Assembly: GCA_003519585.1 (NCBI GenBank) | Contig: DOWL01000198.1 | Coordinates: 1-22,755, forward strand | Source of the DNA: Nocardioides sp. | Lineage (GTDB): Bacteria; Actinomycetota; Actinomycetes; Propionibacteriales; Nocardioidaceae | DNA: 22,755 nucleotides | Reading direction: 5' to 3' | Shown here: piece by piece, positions 1-8,683 of the stretch | Layout: every line of letters begins with the position of its first letter | Position numbering within the stretch: the stretch's first letter is position 1 | The notes under the pieces: model-generated | The model's input: the letters and a program-made list of their open reading frames with translations, nothing else | Told to the model about the DNA's origin: nothing | Database searches by the model: none | Position numbers and translations under genes: made by a program

Positions 1-522
1 CAGACCGACGCCGCGATCAACCCCGGCAACAGCGGCGGTGCGCTCACCGACCTGAACGGTAACGTCGTCGGCATCAACGCCTCGATCGCGACCGCCGGCC
101 AGTCCGGTGAGGGCCAGAGCGGCAACATCGGCGTCGGGTTCGCGATCCCGATCGACGAGGTCATGCCGATCATCGACCAGATGTCGAAGGGCGAGACACC
201 GACCCACGCCCGGCTCGGTGTCCAGGTGTCGAACGTCGGCGCCAGCCAGGGTCAGCCCGGTGCCGAGGCGGAGCAGGGCGACGGTGACGGCGCCCAGATC
301 CAGCAGGTCAGCGCGGGTTCGACCGCCGCCGACGCTGGCATCGCCACCGGTGACATCATCACCAAGGTCGACGACCACCTGATCACCGACGCCGACTCCT
401 TGGTCGCGACGGTCCGGTCCTACCGGCCCGGCGACCAGGTCACGGTGACCTTCACGCGGGACGGTCAGGAGAAGACCGCCCAGCTCACGCTCGACTCCGA
501 CTCGGACGCGTCCAACTCCTAG
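1..522 (+). CDS. HtrA/DegP-like trypsin-type serine protease with C-terminal PDZ domain (5' end outside window)
   Basis: The frame is open from base 1, so only the last 173 residues are present. Residues 5-14 read AINPGNSGGA, the S1C serine motif GNSGG, with the catalytic serine at residue 11 of the fragment; the His and Asp of the triad lie upstream of the window. The stretch GVGFAIPIDEV (about 44-54) is the usual end of the HtrA protease domain. A PDZ domain follows (about 70-165), with a loop rich in Gly, Gln and Glu inserted near its start and the typical ending GDIITKVDDHLI...VRSYRPGDQVTVTF. Family members are membrane-anchored or secreted proteases that act on misfolded envelope proteins. 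The N-terminal anchor expected for actinobacterial members cannot be seen here. The gene faces the GNAT gene convergently. Family assignment is firm; the substrate is unknown. Confidence 0.93.
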   Translation, partial: QTDAAINPGNSGGALTDLNGNVVGINASIATAGQSGEGQSGNIGVGFAIPIDEVMPIIDQMSKGETPTHARLGVQVSNVGASQGQPGAEAEQGDGDGAQIQQVSAGSTAADAGIATGDIITKVDDHLITDADSLVATVRSYRPGDQVTVTFTRDGQEKTAQLTLDSDSDASNS

Positions 523-538
523 TCGAGCACCCCAGACG

Positions 539-560
539 CCCGCCGAGCGACGACGGCGGG
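539..560 (+). terminator. Hairpin after the protease gene
   Basis: CCCGCCG (539-545) pairs with CGGCGGG (554-560) around an 8-base loop, and AGAC/GTCT flanks extend the stem with a small bulge. It starts 17 bases after the protease stop codon. There is no T-tract, as is common in high-GC actinobacteria. Confidence 0.55.
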
Positions 561-572
561 TCTCCAAAGCGG

Positions 573-625
573 GTGGGATCTCACGGCCGCACCGGGTCCG
601 TCATGCCGTGGCCGTGGGATCCCAC
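573..625. repeat. 15-base inverted repeat built from GTGGGATCYCAC palindromes
   Basis: GTGGGATCTCACGGC (573-587) and GCCGTGGGATCCCAC (611-625) are inverted copies with one mismatch, separated by 23 bases. Each arm also contains its own 12-base palindrome: GTGGGATCCCAC is perfect and GTGGGATCTCAC has one mismatch. The element lies between two convergent genes, so a bidirectional terminator or mRNA 3'-end structure is the simplest reading. The repeated palindrome would also fit a protein-binding site. Confidence 0.5.
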
Positions 626-641
626 TCGTCGAGCAGCCAGC

Positions 642-673
642 CGCTTGCTAGGCCAATGGGGGTCTAGCAAGCG
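642..673. terminator. Perfect 10-bp hairpin overlapping the GNAT stop codon
   Basis: CGCTTGCTAG (642-651) and CTAGCAAGCG (664-673) are perfectly complementary with a 12-base loop. The minus-strand GNAT stop codon (648-650) lies inside the left arm, so the last seven codons form part of the structure. It probably acts as a terminator for the ABC-F/GNAT operon and possibly for the opposing protease transcript. There is no T-tract. Confidence 0.5.
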
Positions 674-1687
674 TCTTCTGCACTTCGCCCATCCACTGCA
701 CCGGGCGGAATCCCAGCCGATCGTTGACCGCGACCATGGCCGCGTTGACGTCGGCGTTGAACGTGACGACGGTGCTGATGTCAGGCTGGGTCTCCTGCAA
801 CTGCCGCAGGTTGGCCACCTTCACCGCGAGGCCGAGCCGGTGGCCCCGGTGGTCGGGGCGGACCAGCGTGCCCCACTGATAGGCGCGCTCGGCCTCGTGG
901 ACCGTGAGCACGAGGTCGCTGTAGGCGACAAGAGTCCCGTCGGGGGCGAGGGCGCCGGTGCTCACCTTGAGCCGGCCCTGCCGCTCGATCATCGCCTCCT
1001 CCGCGCGGAACCGGTCGACGTCGATCACCGCGGGCTCGCGCTCGATCTCCCCCATCGGCGCCTCGGTCATCAAGGTGGCCGTCAGCGCGGCCCAGGACTC
1101 GACCAGCTCGTCGGGCACCGGGCCGAGGAAGGAGACGAGCGGGTACGCCGCGTGGTGCGGTGCCGCCTCGGCCGCCAGTTCGTCGAGCAACGCGGTCGGG
1201 ACCGGTAGCGGGAGCCGGCGTTGTACGTCGAGCAGACCGAGCTCGAAGCCGTTGCGGAGCGCCCACGTCAGGTCGGGCGATCCCGATCCGGACGCGCCGA
1301 GGGCGTAGGGCCAGTTGACCTCGCCGACCAATCTGATGCGGCCGCGCTCGCGCGCCTCCCGCTCGACGTGGGCGAGCATCGCGGCGGCGTACCCGTGGCC
1401 GCGGTCATCGGGCGCACAGTGGATAGCCACATCGAGGATGTCGGTGTTGTCGACCGTCGATCCGTGCGTCCAGCCGGTCACGACGGCGTGGCCGTCGACC
1501 GAGCCGGTCCAGCCGAGCCGGAAGTCGCTCGGGTCGGGGTCCTGCATGGCGACCCGCACCTCGTTGCGCTGCCACACGGTGGCGAACTCACCCTGGGCGC
1601 CGTGCCGGCCGGCCGCGGCATAGACGTCGTAGAACGGGTCGAACGACACCGGATCGGACGGGTCGACCGCGACGATCTGCAGCTCGC

Positions 1688-1691
<4 letters not shown>
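648..1691 (-). CDS. Tandem GNAT-fold N-acetyltransferase
   Basis: The product has 347 residues and two GNAT domains. The N-terminal domain carries an acetyl-CoA loop resembling PDDRGHGYAAAML (about 94-106). The C-terminal domain carries RPDHRGHRLGLAVKVANL (about 278-295) followed by the typical end VAVNDRLGFRPVQW. GNAT enzymes transfer an acyl group from acetyl-CoA to an amine; the substrate here is unknown. The start is GTG, sharing GTGA with the stop codon of the ABC-F gene, so the two are translationally coupled and should be co-transcribed. Two-domain actinobacterial GNATs often keep activity in only one domain, and both loops here look intact. Its 3' end folds into a hairpin. Family is certain, specific role unknown. 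Confidence 0.9.
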
Positions 1692-3388
<1,697 letters not shown>

Positions 3389-3455
3389 AACCCCGGATTG
3401 TGCGCGCTCGCGAGCCCCGCGCGCACCCCCGTTTCCCGCGTCGACCGCCGAGTGG

Positions 3456-3569
3456 TCAGGCGGGGGTGCTGGTGAACAGCCAGTAGCCGACGTATGCCGC
3501 CACCAGGAGACCGATCACGAGGAGGGCGATGAACACCCTTCGAGCGTTCGTGCGGGCGCCCCGGGCCAT
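3456..3569 (-). CDS. 37-residue single-pass membrane peptide downstream of the sigma-factor operon
   Basis: An ATG at 3567-3569 opens a 38-codon frame ending in TGA at 3456-3458. The product starts MARGARTNARR, a basic cytoplasmic head, followed by a hydrophobic helix (about residues 12-33, VFIALLVIGLLVAAYVGYWL) and a short tail ending TSTPA. This gives a positive-inside, N-in single-pass protein. The start codon is 8 bases after the stop of the 333-residue gene, with AGGA roughly 7-9 bases upstream, so it is probably the third gene of the sigma operon. I recognise no family. The evidence is frame, ribosome-binding site, spacing and a well-formed TM segment. It could be a small regulator or stabiliser of the membrane partner. 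Expression is unproven. Confidence 0.62.
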   Translation of the reverse strand: MARGARTNARRVFIALLVIGLLVAAYVGYWLFTSTPA

Positions 3570-3577
3570 GCCCTGTC

Positions 3578-4579
3578 CTACTCCGTGCGGAGCTCCGGAG
3601 GCAAGGCCATCCCCTGCCGCGACCCGCCCCAGGCGGCGAGCACCGCCACGCCAGCGACCGCTTCGTTCAACTCGCGCACGTCACCGTCGACCGTCAGGCG
3701 CGGGCAGCCGGAGACGAGGTCGACCTTGGCCGAGATGCCGGGTGCTTCGAGGATGACGATCTGGTGTGGCTGACTGCCCTGGCTGGTGTCAGCACACTCA
3801 CCCGCCTCGGGAGCGGCCTGCAGCGTGCGTACGGCGTCTCCGGCCTGCTTCCCGAACAGGGCCGCACTCTGCTCCAGCTCGCCGTTCTCGTCGTACCGAC
3901 AGACCGAGAGCGCGCCCTCGGGCGGATTCGTGGAGCCGGGCGTGTAGCGGGCGGCGCAACCGTTGGGGTCGCCCTGCGGGCCGATCGGCCGCATCGAGTC
4001 GAGGATCTGGTGGGCCAGGTCGGGTTCGCGGGTCGCGACGGTGATGAGGACGCCGCCGATGCCGCGACCGCCGACGACGTTGGGGTCGGGCCAGCCCTTG
4101 CCGGTCTGGGCGACCACGGGCCACTCGAAGTCGTCGCGGTTGGGGATCTCCTGGAAGGTGATGCCATAGCTCGACTGGGGATCGCATTGGATGTCGTCGG
4201 CAACGGTGTCCGGCCGCTGGATCCGCGGCGCCAACTCCCCGCCGCCCGCGCACCAATCGCTGAGGCTGCCGTACTGCCAGCTGTCGGGCACCTGGACGGT
4301 GACGTCGTGCCAGCTCTCCCAGTGGAACCCGTCCATCGTGGCGCCGGCCGAGTCGGTCGACGCCACGTCGGCGCCGCGCACATCGCCGTCGCCCGTGAGG
4401 GCCACGACCGCCGCGGGGACGCCGACCGCGAGGACGACCAGCGCGGCCACGCCGGCGAGCCGGGTCTGCCGCTTGCGCCGCGCCCGCGAACGGGCCGCTG
4501 AGGCGAGACCGATCGCGGACGGCGCACCCTGCGAACCCTCGGTGAGGGCCTCGGTCAGGCGCTGCTCGAGGTCATTCAT
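3578..4579 (-). CDS. One-TM protein encoded with a SigE-family sigma factor (putative sigma-linked membrane protein)
   Basis: The product has 333 residues. A short cytoplasmic head (1-40) contains a basic SRARRKRQTR patch just before one TM helix (about 41-62, AGVAALVVLAVGVPAAVVAL). A long extracytoplasmic domain follows with several Cys (for example CAGGGE, QCDP, NGCAARY, GECAD, GCPRL) that may form disulfides. The start overlaps the sigma-factor stop by 8 bases (ATGAATGA), so translation is coupled. Position and topology suggest an anti-sigma-like or sensor partner, but there is no HxxxCxxC zinc-binding anti-sigma motif and I do not recognise the outer domain. Function is therefore inferred from context only. 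Confidence 0.8.
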   Translation of the reverse strand: MNDLEQRLTEALTEGSQGAPSAIGLASAARSRARRKRQTRLAGVAALVVLAVGVPAAVVALTGDGDVRGADVASTDSAGATMDGFHWESWHDVTVQVPDSWQYGSLSDWCAGGGELAPRIQRPDTVADDIQCDPQSSYGITFQEIPNRDDFEWPVVAQTGKGWPDPNVVGGRGIGGVLITVATREPDLAHQILDSMRPIGPQGDPNGCAARYTPGSTNPPEGALSVCRYDENGELEQSAALFGKQAGDAVRTLQAAPEAGECADTSQGSQPHQIVILEAPGISAKVDLVSGCPRLTVDGDVRELNEAVAGVAVLAAWGGSRQGMALPPELRTE

Positions 4580-5099
4580 GGTCGTCTCCGGTCTCTGCGA
4601 GCTGGGTGCGAAGGGTGGCCAGACCGCGGGACACCCGCGAGCGGACCGACCCCTCGCGCACGCCGGTCAGGTCGGCGATCTCGCCGTACTCCAGCTGTTC
4701 GTAGTAGCGCAGCACGATCGCGGTGCGCTGCGGTTCGGGGAGGACCTGACAGGCAGCCCAGAGGACCGAGTGTTGGTCGAGGCCGGCGAGCCCTCCCCCG
4801 CGTGGCGCGTCGCCCACCTGGCTGTCCCTGATCTCCGGCACCGGCGACTCGCGGCGACGGAACCGCCGCCACCACGAGGTGTGCGCGTTGACCACCATCC
4901 GGCGGACATAGGCGTCGGGGTTGTCCACGCGCGAGATCCGGCTCCAACGTGGCAACGCCCGGGCCAACGCCTCCTGGACGACGTCCTCCGCGTCGGCGGT
5001 GTTCCCCGTCAGCGTGTAGGCCAGGCGCAGCAGCGCCGGACCGCGCACTGCGACCCAGCCGTCGAAGTCGGGACCGTCCCCGTCCGGTGACGAAGCCAC
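4572..5099 (-). CDS. SigE-family ECF RNA polymerase sigma factor
   Basis: Sigma region 2 covers roughly residues 20-80 (LLRLAYTLTGNTADAEDVVQ, then YVRRMVVNAHTSWWRRF). Region 4 covers roughly 115-168 (LPEPQRTAIVLRYYEQLEYG, then the helix-turn-helix GVREGSVRSRVSRGLATL). This is the pattern of the actinobacterial SigE family of ECF factors. I place the start at GTG 5097-5099 (175 residues) because AGGAAGGAG sits 5 bases upstream. An in-frame ATG 14 codons further upstream has no ribosome-binding site. The gene heads a three-gene operon with a membrane protein, the usual arrangement for a sigma factor held by a membrane partner. The trigger and regulon cannot be read from the sequence. Confidence 0.93.
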   Translation of the reverse strand: MASSPDGDGPDFDGWVAVRGPALLRLAYTLTGNTADAEDVVQEALARALPRWSRISRVDNPDAYVRRMVVNAHTSWWRRFRRRESPVPEIRDSQVGDAPRGGGLAGLDQHSVLWAACQVLPEPQRTAIVLRYYEQLEYGEIADLTGVREGSVRSRVSRGLATLRTQLAETGDDHE

Positions 5100-5104
5100 C
5101 CGGG

Positions 5105-5113
5105 CTCCTTCCT
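5105..5113 (-). promoter_or_regulatory. Strong ribosome-binding site that fixes the sigma-factor start
   Basis: Minus-strand AGGAAGGAG is followed by a 5-base spacer (CCCGG) and GTG. This selects the GTG over the upstream ATG at 5139-5141. Confidence 0.8.
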
Positions 5114-5198
5114 GCGCCCTGTCATGGGCAAGCGCCTGCATGCATCATCAACGCTGCTCGTGCCGATCCTGTTGCGAGCGGAGTGGAACGATGGTGTG

Positions 5199-5217
5199 TA
5201 CTGGCCAGTAGCACTGG
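5199..5217. promoter_or_regulatory. Palindromic operator candidate upstream of the acyl-CoA dehydrogenase pair
   Basis: TACTGGCCAGTA (5199-5210) is a perfect 12-base palindrome. A third ACTGG half-site follows at 5213-5217, making a second inverted pair, CCAGT-AGC-ACTGG. It lies 22 bases before the acyl-CoA dehydrogenase start, between divergent genes, where TetR- or GntR-type repressors of fatty-acid genes usually bind. The regulator is not in the window. Confidence 0.5.
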
Positions 5218-5238
5218 CGGGTGATCTGAGGAGCGTTC

Positions 5239-6393
5239 ATGCAGCTCGAGCTGTCCGAGGAGGAGCGCGCGTTCCGCGACGAGCTGCGCGAGTTCTTCAC
5301 GACCAAGGTGTCCGAGGAGATCCGCGACGCGGTCGCGGCCGGTGGCGAGCCCACGAAGGAGCACATCGTCGAGTCGATGCGCACCCTCAACGCCGCGGGC
5401 CTCGCCGTACCCCGCTGGCCGGTCGAGTGGGGCGGCCAGGACTGGACCGAGCTGCAGTTCCACATCTGGCACGAGGAGATGGAGCGCGCCAACGTGCCGA
5501 CGCCTCTCGCCTTCAACGCCGGGATGATCGGGCCGGTCATCGCGCAGTTCGGCACCGAGGAGCAGAAGCGCGAGTTCCTGCCCAAGACCGCCAACATCGA
5601 CATCTTCTGGTCCCAAGGTTTCAGCGAGCCCGACGCCGGCTCCGACCTCGCCGGGCTGCGCACCACCGCCGTCCGGGACGGTGACCACTGGGTGGTCAAC
5701 GGCCAGAAGACCTGGACCACCCTCGGTCAGTACGGCGACTGGATCTTCACGCTGGTGCGCACCGACCCGGAGGCCAAGAAGCAGGCCGGCATCTCGATGC
5801 TGCTCATCGACATGCGGTCCGAGGGGCTCGAGGTCCGGCCGATCCAGCTGATCGACGGCGGCCACGAGGTCAACGAGGTCTGGTTCGACAACGTGCGGGT
5901 CCCGGCCGACAACCTCGTCGGCGAACTCAACGGCGGCTGGACGATCGCGAAATTCCTGCTCGGCAACGAGCGGGTCGGCGTGGCGCCGTCCGGCATCACC
6001 AAGCGAGTGCTGGCCCGGGTGAAGGGGCTGGCCGAAGACCGGTTCGCCGACGACCCGCTGCTGTGCGCCCGGATCGCCACGCTCGAGAACGAACTGCTCG
6101 CGCTCGAGCTCACCGCGATGCGGGTGGCCGCCAACTCCGCGGACGGCAAGCCCCATCCCGCCTCGTCGGTGCTCAAGCTCAAGGGCAGTGAGCTCCAGCA
6201 AGCGGTGAGTGAGCTGGTGCTCGACCTGGCCGGCCCCGGCGGCCTGGCCAGCGGCGCCGACGACACGAGCAAGCTCGGGGAGTGGGAGCGACTGGCGGGC
6301 CCGATCTACCTCAACCTCCGCAAGGCATCGATCTACGGCGGCTCCAACGAGGTGCAGCGCCAGATCATCAGCCGCAACATCCTGGGGCTCTGA
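5239..6393 (+). CDS. Acyl-CoA dehydrogenase, probable catalytic subunit of a two-subunit enzyme
   Basis: The 384-residue FAD enzyme has the ACAD fold throughout: N-terminal helices (1-125), the substrate/FAD strand motif QGFSEPDAGSDLAG (126-139), beta domain to about 230, and a C-terminal helical domain ending YGGSNEVQRQIISRNILGL. It oxidises an acyl-CoA to the 2-enoyl-CoA. Glu244 in LGNERVG sits where isovaleryl-CoA-type and FadE26-type enzymes have their catalytic base, while the butyryl-type Glu near residue 369 is replaced by GGSNE. A clear GAGGAG is placed 5 bases before the ATG. The next gene is a divergent ACAD 27 bases downstream; such pairs (for example FadE26/FadE27 and FadE28/FadE29) form alpha2beta2 enzymes for bulky side chains. 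The true substrate is unknown. Confidence 0.92.
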   Translation: MQLELSEEERAFRDELREFFTTKVSEEIRDAVAAGGEPTKEHIVESMRTLNAAGLAVPRWPVEWGGQDWTELQFHIWHEEMERANVPTPLAFNAGMIGPVIAQFGTEEQKREFLPKTANIDIFWSQGFSEPDAGSDLAGLRTTAVRDGDHWVVNGQKTWTTLGQYGDWIFTLVRTDPEAKKQAGISMLLIDMRSEGLEVRPIQLIDGGHEVNEVWFDNVRVPADNLVGELNGGWTIAKFLLGNERVGVAPSGITKRVLARVKGLAEDRFADDPLLCARIATLENELLALELTAMRVAANSADGKPHPASSVLKLKGSELQQAVSELVLDLAGPGGLASGADDTSKLGEWERLAGPIYLNLRKASIYGGSNEVQRQIISRNILGL

Positions 6394-6420
6394 CCCTTCT
6401 TCCTCTTCAGGAGAGCAGAC

Positions 6421-7569
6421 GTGGACTTCCGTTACGACGACGAGCAGGACGCCCTGCGCGAGGCCGTGCGCGGCCTGGTGGGCAAGGCGTACGGCGACTA
6501 CGAGGACCGCCGCCGTACCGTCACGACCGACCCCGGCTTCGACGAGTCCCAATGGGGCCGGATGGCCGAGATGGGCCTCCTCGGGTTGCCGTTCTCCGAG
6601 GAGGACGGCGGCGTGGGCGCCGGTCCGATCGAGATCGGCATCGTGTGCCAGGAGCTCGGCCGCGCGATCGCGCCGGAGCCCTACCTCACCTCGGTGGTGC
6701 TCGCCGGTGGGCTGATCGCCGCGGTCGGCTCGGCCGAGCAGCGCCAGGAGCTGCTGGGCGCGCTGTCAGCAGGCGAGTCGGTGCTGGCCTTCGCCCACGA
6801 CGAGCCGGGCCGGCGCTGGTCGCCCGAGGCGTCCTCGGTCACGGCCACCTCCTCTGACGACGGCTGGACACTCACCGGCGTCAAGGAGCCGGTCCCCCAC
6901 GGCGCCCGGGCCGACGTGCTGGTCGTCTCGGCGGCCCTGCCCGACGGCGGCACCGGGCTGTTCCTCGTCACCGACGCCACGACCGCGGGCTACGCGGCGT
7001 ACGACGGGACCCGGGCGGCCCGGGTCACCTTCGAGGCCACCGCAGCCACGCCCCTCGGCGAGCCCGGCCTCGACGTGACGGCCAGCATCGCCACGGTTCA
7101 GGACATCACACGCGTGATGGCGGCCAACCAGGCGCTCGGCGCACTGCAGTTCCTGCTGCCCACCACCACCGAGTACCTCCGCAGCCGCAAGCAGTTCGGC
7201 GTGCCCCTCTCGACCTTCCAGGCGCTGACCTTCCGGGCCGCGGAAATGTACGTCTCGCTCGAGTTGGCCCACTCGATGGTCGACTGGGCCACGATGGTCG
7301 TCGCCCAGAGCTCCACGGGCCAGGGAGATCCGCAGGCCGTGGCCGACGCGGCTCGCCGGGTATCGGTCCAGATCTCGACCTCGGGCCGGCACGTCGGCCA
7401 GGAGGCGATCCAGTTGCACGGCGGCATCGCGATGACGATGGAGTACTCCGTCGGCATGTACGTCGCCCACCTGACCGTCCTCGACCACCTGCTCGGCGAC
7501 GGCACCCACCACCTGCGCGACCTGGCTGGCGCGGTGACGACGTACGCCGCCCTCGATCCGCTCGACTAG
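6421..7569 (+). CDS. Acyl-CoA dehydrogenase-like subunit, probable non-catalytic partner
   Basis: The 382-residue protein starts at GTG 6421 with AGGAGA 8-13 bases upstream. The overall ACAD fold is clear: RSRKQFGVPLSTFQ (about 256-269) and IQLHGGIAMTMEYSVGMYVA near 323-342. The normal TEPxxGSD segment is replaced by AFAHDEPGRRW (about 122-132), and no catalytic Glu is evident at either known position. This is how the FadE27/FadE29-type subunits of alpha2beta2 ACADs look: they contribute FAD contacts while the partner carries the base. Co-transcription with the preceding ACAD fits one heteromeric enzyme. The alternative is an independent, very divergent ACAD. Confidence 0.9.
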   Translation: MDFRYDDEQDALREAVRGLVGKAYGDYEDRRRTVTTDPGFDESQWGRMAEMGLLGLPFSEEDGGVGAGPIEIGIVCQELGRAIAPEPYLTSVVLAGGLIAAVGSAEQRQELLGALSAGESVLAFAHDEPGRRWSPEASSVTATSSDDGWTLTGVKEPVPHGARADVLVVSAALPDGGTGLFLVTDATTAGYAAYDGTRAARVTFEATAATPLGEPGLDVTASIATVQDITRVMAANQALGALQFLLPTTTEYLRSRKQFGVPLSTFQALTFRAAEMYVSLELAHSMVDWATMVVAQSSTGQGDPQAVADAARRVSVQISTSGRHVGQEAIQLHGGIAMTMEYSVGMYVAHLTVLDHLLGDGTHHLRDLAGAVTTYAALDPLD

Positions 7570-7580
7570 ACCTATTCACT

Positions 7581-7586
7581 TAAAGT
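7581..7586 (+). promoter_or_regulatory. -10 element for a probable leaderless transcript of the PAP2 gene
   Basis: TAAAGT matches TANNNT and is followed by exactly 6 bases and then ATG 7593. No Shine-Dalgarno sequence precedes the ATG, so transcription probably starts at or next to the A of the start codon. No clear -35 is visible. Confidence 0.55.
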
Positions 7587-7592
7587 TCGTGC

Positions 7593-8558
7593 ATGGCGCA
7601 GGGGGTGGACGAGGGGGCGGCCACCACTGACCTCGACGATCTCCCCCCGGTCACCCGGCGTCGCACCCGCGTGGTCGCGATGGTCGTCTACGGCGTCGCA
7701 TTCGCGACGTACTCCGAGCTGCTGGGCATCCCCAACGACACCGTCTCAGTCTTCGTGTGGCTGTGGTTCGGCACGATCGCGTGGAACATCGAGGCGCCCT
7801 GGCGCTATCACCTGCGGTTCGTGCGCGACTGGTCGATCCCGCTGATCGGGCTGATCGTCTACTTCTACAGCCGGGGCTTGACCGACGAACTCGGCCTGCC
7901 GGTGCACGTGACGATGCCGATCCGGGTGGACGAGTGGCTGTTCTTCGGGCACCTGCCGACCCAGGAGTTGCAGAGCCACCTGTGCGGCGACCCGTGCCTG
8001 CGGGAGAGCGATCCGCGGTGGTACGACGTCGTCTTCACCACCGTCTACGCCAGCCACTTCCTCACCGGCCTGACCATCGCCGCGGTGCTGTGGGTGCGCA
8101 AGCGCTCGGAGTGGGTCTTGTGGATGCGGCGCTACCTCGTCATCAACTTCGGCGCGCTGGCGATCTACATCCTCTACCCGATGGCCCCGCCCTGGATGGC
8201 CTCCGAGCAGGGCTACATCCAGGCGCACCTGCCGAGGCTGACCGGTCGCGGCTGGCGCGACCTCGGGTTGGGCCGCTTCGACCTGGTGCTTCAGGGGGTC
8301 GGCAACCCGGTCGCGGCCATGCCCTCGCTGCACGCGGGGATCACCTTCCTGGTCGCGATGTACGGGATCTGGCGACTGCATACCCGCTGGCGCTACCTGC
8401 TGGTGCTCTACCCGCTGGCGATGTGCGTGACCCTCGTCTACTACGCCGAGCACTACGTCGTGGACGTCCTGGCGGGCGGCCTGCTGGCCGCGGCGACGAT
8501 GCTCGGCTGCGGGCTCTGGGAGCGGCGACGGGCCCGACGATCCAGCAACGCTGTCTAG
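7593..8558 (+). CDS. PAP2-superfamily integral membrane phosphatase/phosphotransferase
   Basis: The 321-residue protein has about six hydrophobic helices (roughly 28-45, 50-67, 81-95, 147-167, 180-197, 248-305). Catalytic motifs of the PAP2 superfamily are present: YPMAPPWMA (195-203), MPSLHAG (243-249, His247) and YYAEHYVVDVLAG (283-295, His287 and Asp291). The YPxxPPW and PSLHAG combination is typical of the branch that includes inositol phosphorylceramide synthase-like enzymes. Those enzymes act on lipid phosphates or transfer phospho-head groups at the membrane. The usual third-motif SR before the histidine is replaced by YAE. Transcription is probably independent of the upstream ACADs because it has its own leaderless-type promoter. 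Substrate is unknown. Confidence 0.88.
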   Translation: MAQGVDEGAATTDLDDLPPVTRRRTRVVAMVVYGVAFATYSELLGIPNDTVSVFVWLWFGTIAWNIEAPWRYHLRFVRDWSIPLIGLIVYFYSRGLTDELGLPVHVTMPIRVDEWLFFGHLPTQELQSHLCGDPCLRESDPRWYDVVFTTVYASHFLTGLTIAAVLWVRKRSEWVLWMRRYLVINFGALAIYILYPMAPPWMASEQGYIQAHLPRLTGRGWRDLGLGRFDLVLQGVGNPVAAMPSLHAGITFLVAMYGIWRLHTRWRYLLVLYPLAMCVTLVYYAEHYVVDVLAGGLLAAATMLGCGLWERRRARRSSNAV

Positions 8559-8653
8559 ACCTTCACCATTCTGTTGCCTTGGCGTGGAAGAGCACTCTCT
8601 AACGTCTTCCTCGTCCACATGGCCGCATTGGGGGATCCGACCCTGAGGACACC
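8559..8653. other. Intergenic stretch after the PAP2 gene
   Basis: These 95 bases hold one weak inverted repeat, GTGGAAGAG (8584-8592) against CTCGTCCAC (8610-8618), with one mismatch. I see no gene or recognised RNA in it. Confidence 0.4.
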
Positions 8654-8683
8654 AAACGCCCTCCGCGTCAGCGGAGGGCGTTT
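8654..8683. terminator. Strong bidirectional terminator hairpin
   Basis: AAACGCCCTCCGC (8654-8666) pairs perfectly with GCGGAGGGCGTTT (8671-8683) over a 4-base loop. The stem ends in A/T on both sides, so both strands show a short T run. It terminates the PAP2 transcript (plus) and the helical-repeat gene (minus). The stop codon of the minus gene occupies 8668-8670 in the loop, so the terminator is embedded in that gene's last codons. Confidence 0.85.

Noticed and set aside
5122..6552. Long minus-strand frame opposite the first ACAD
   Set aside because: It is antisense to a well-supported ACAD and shows no recognisable domain.
8584..8618. Possible structured RNA after the PAP2 gene
   Set aside because: There is only a 9-base inverted repeat with a mismatch and no recognisable RNA family, so it is noted only as intergenic structure.
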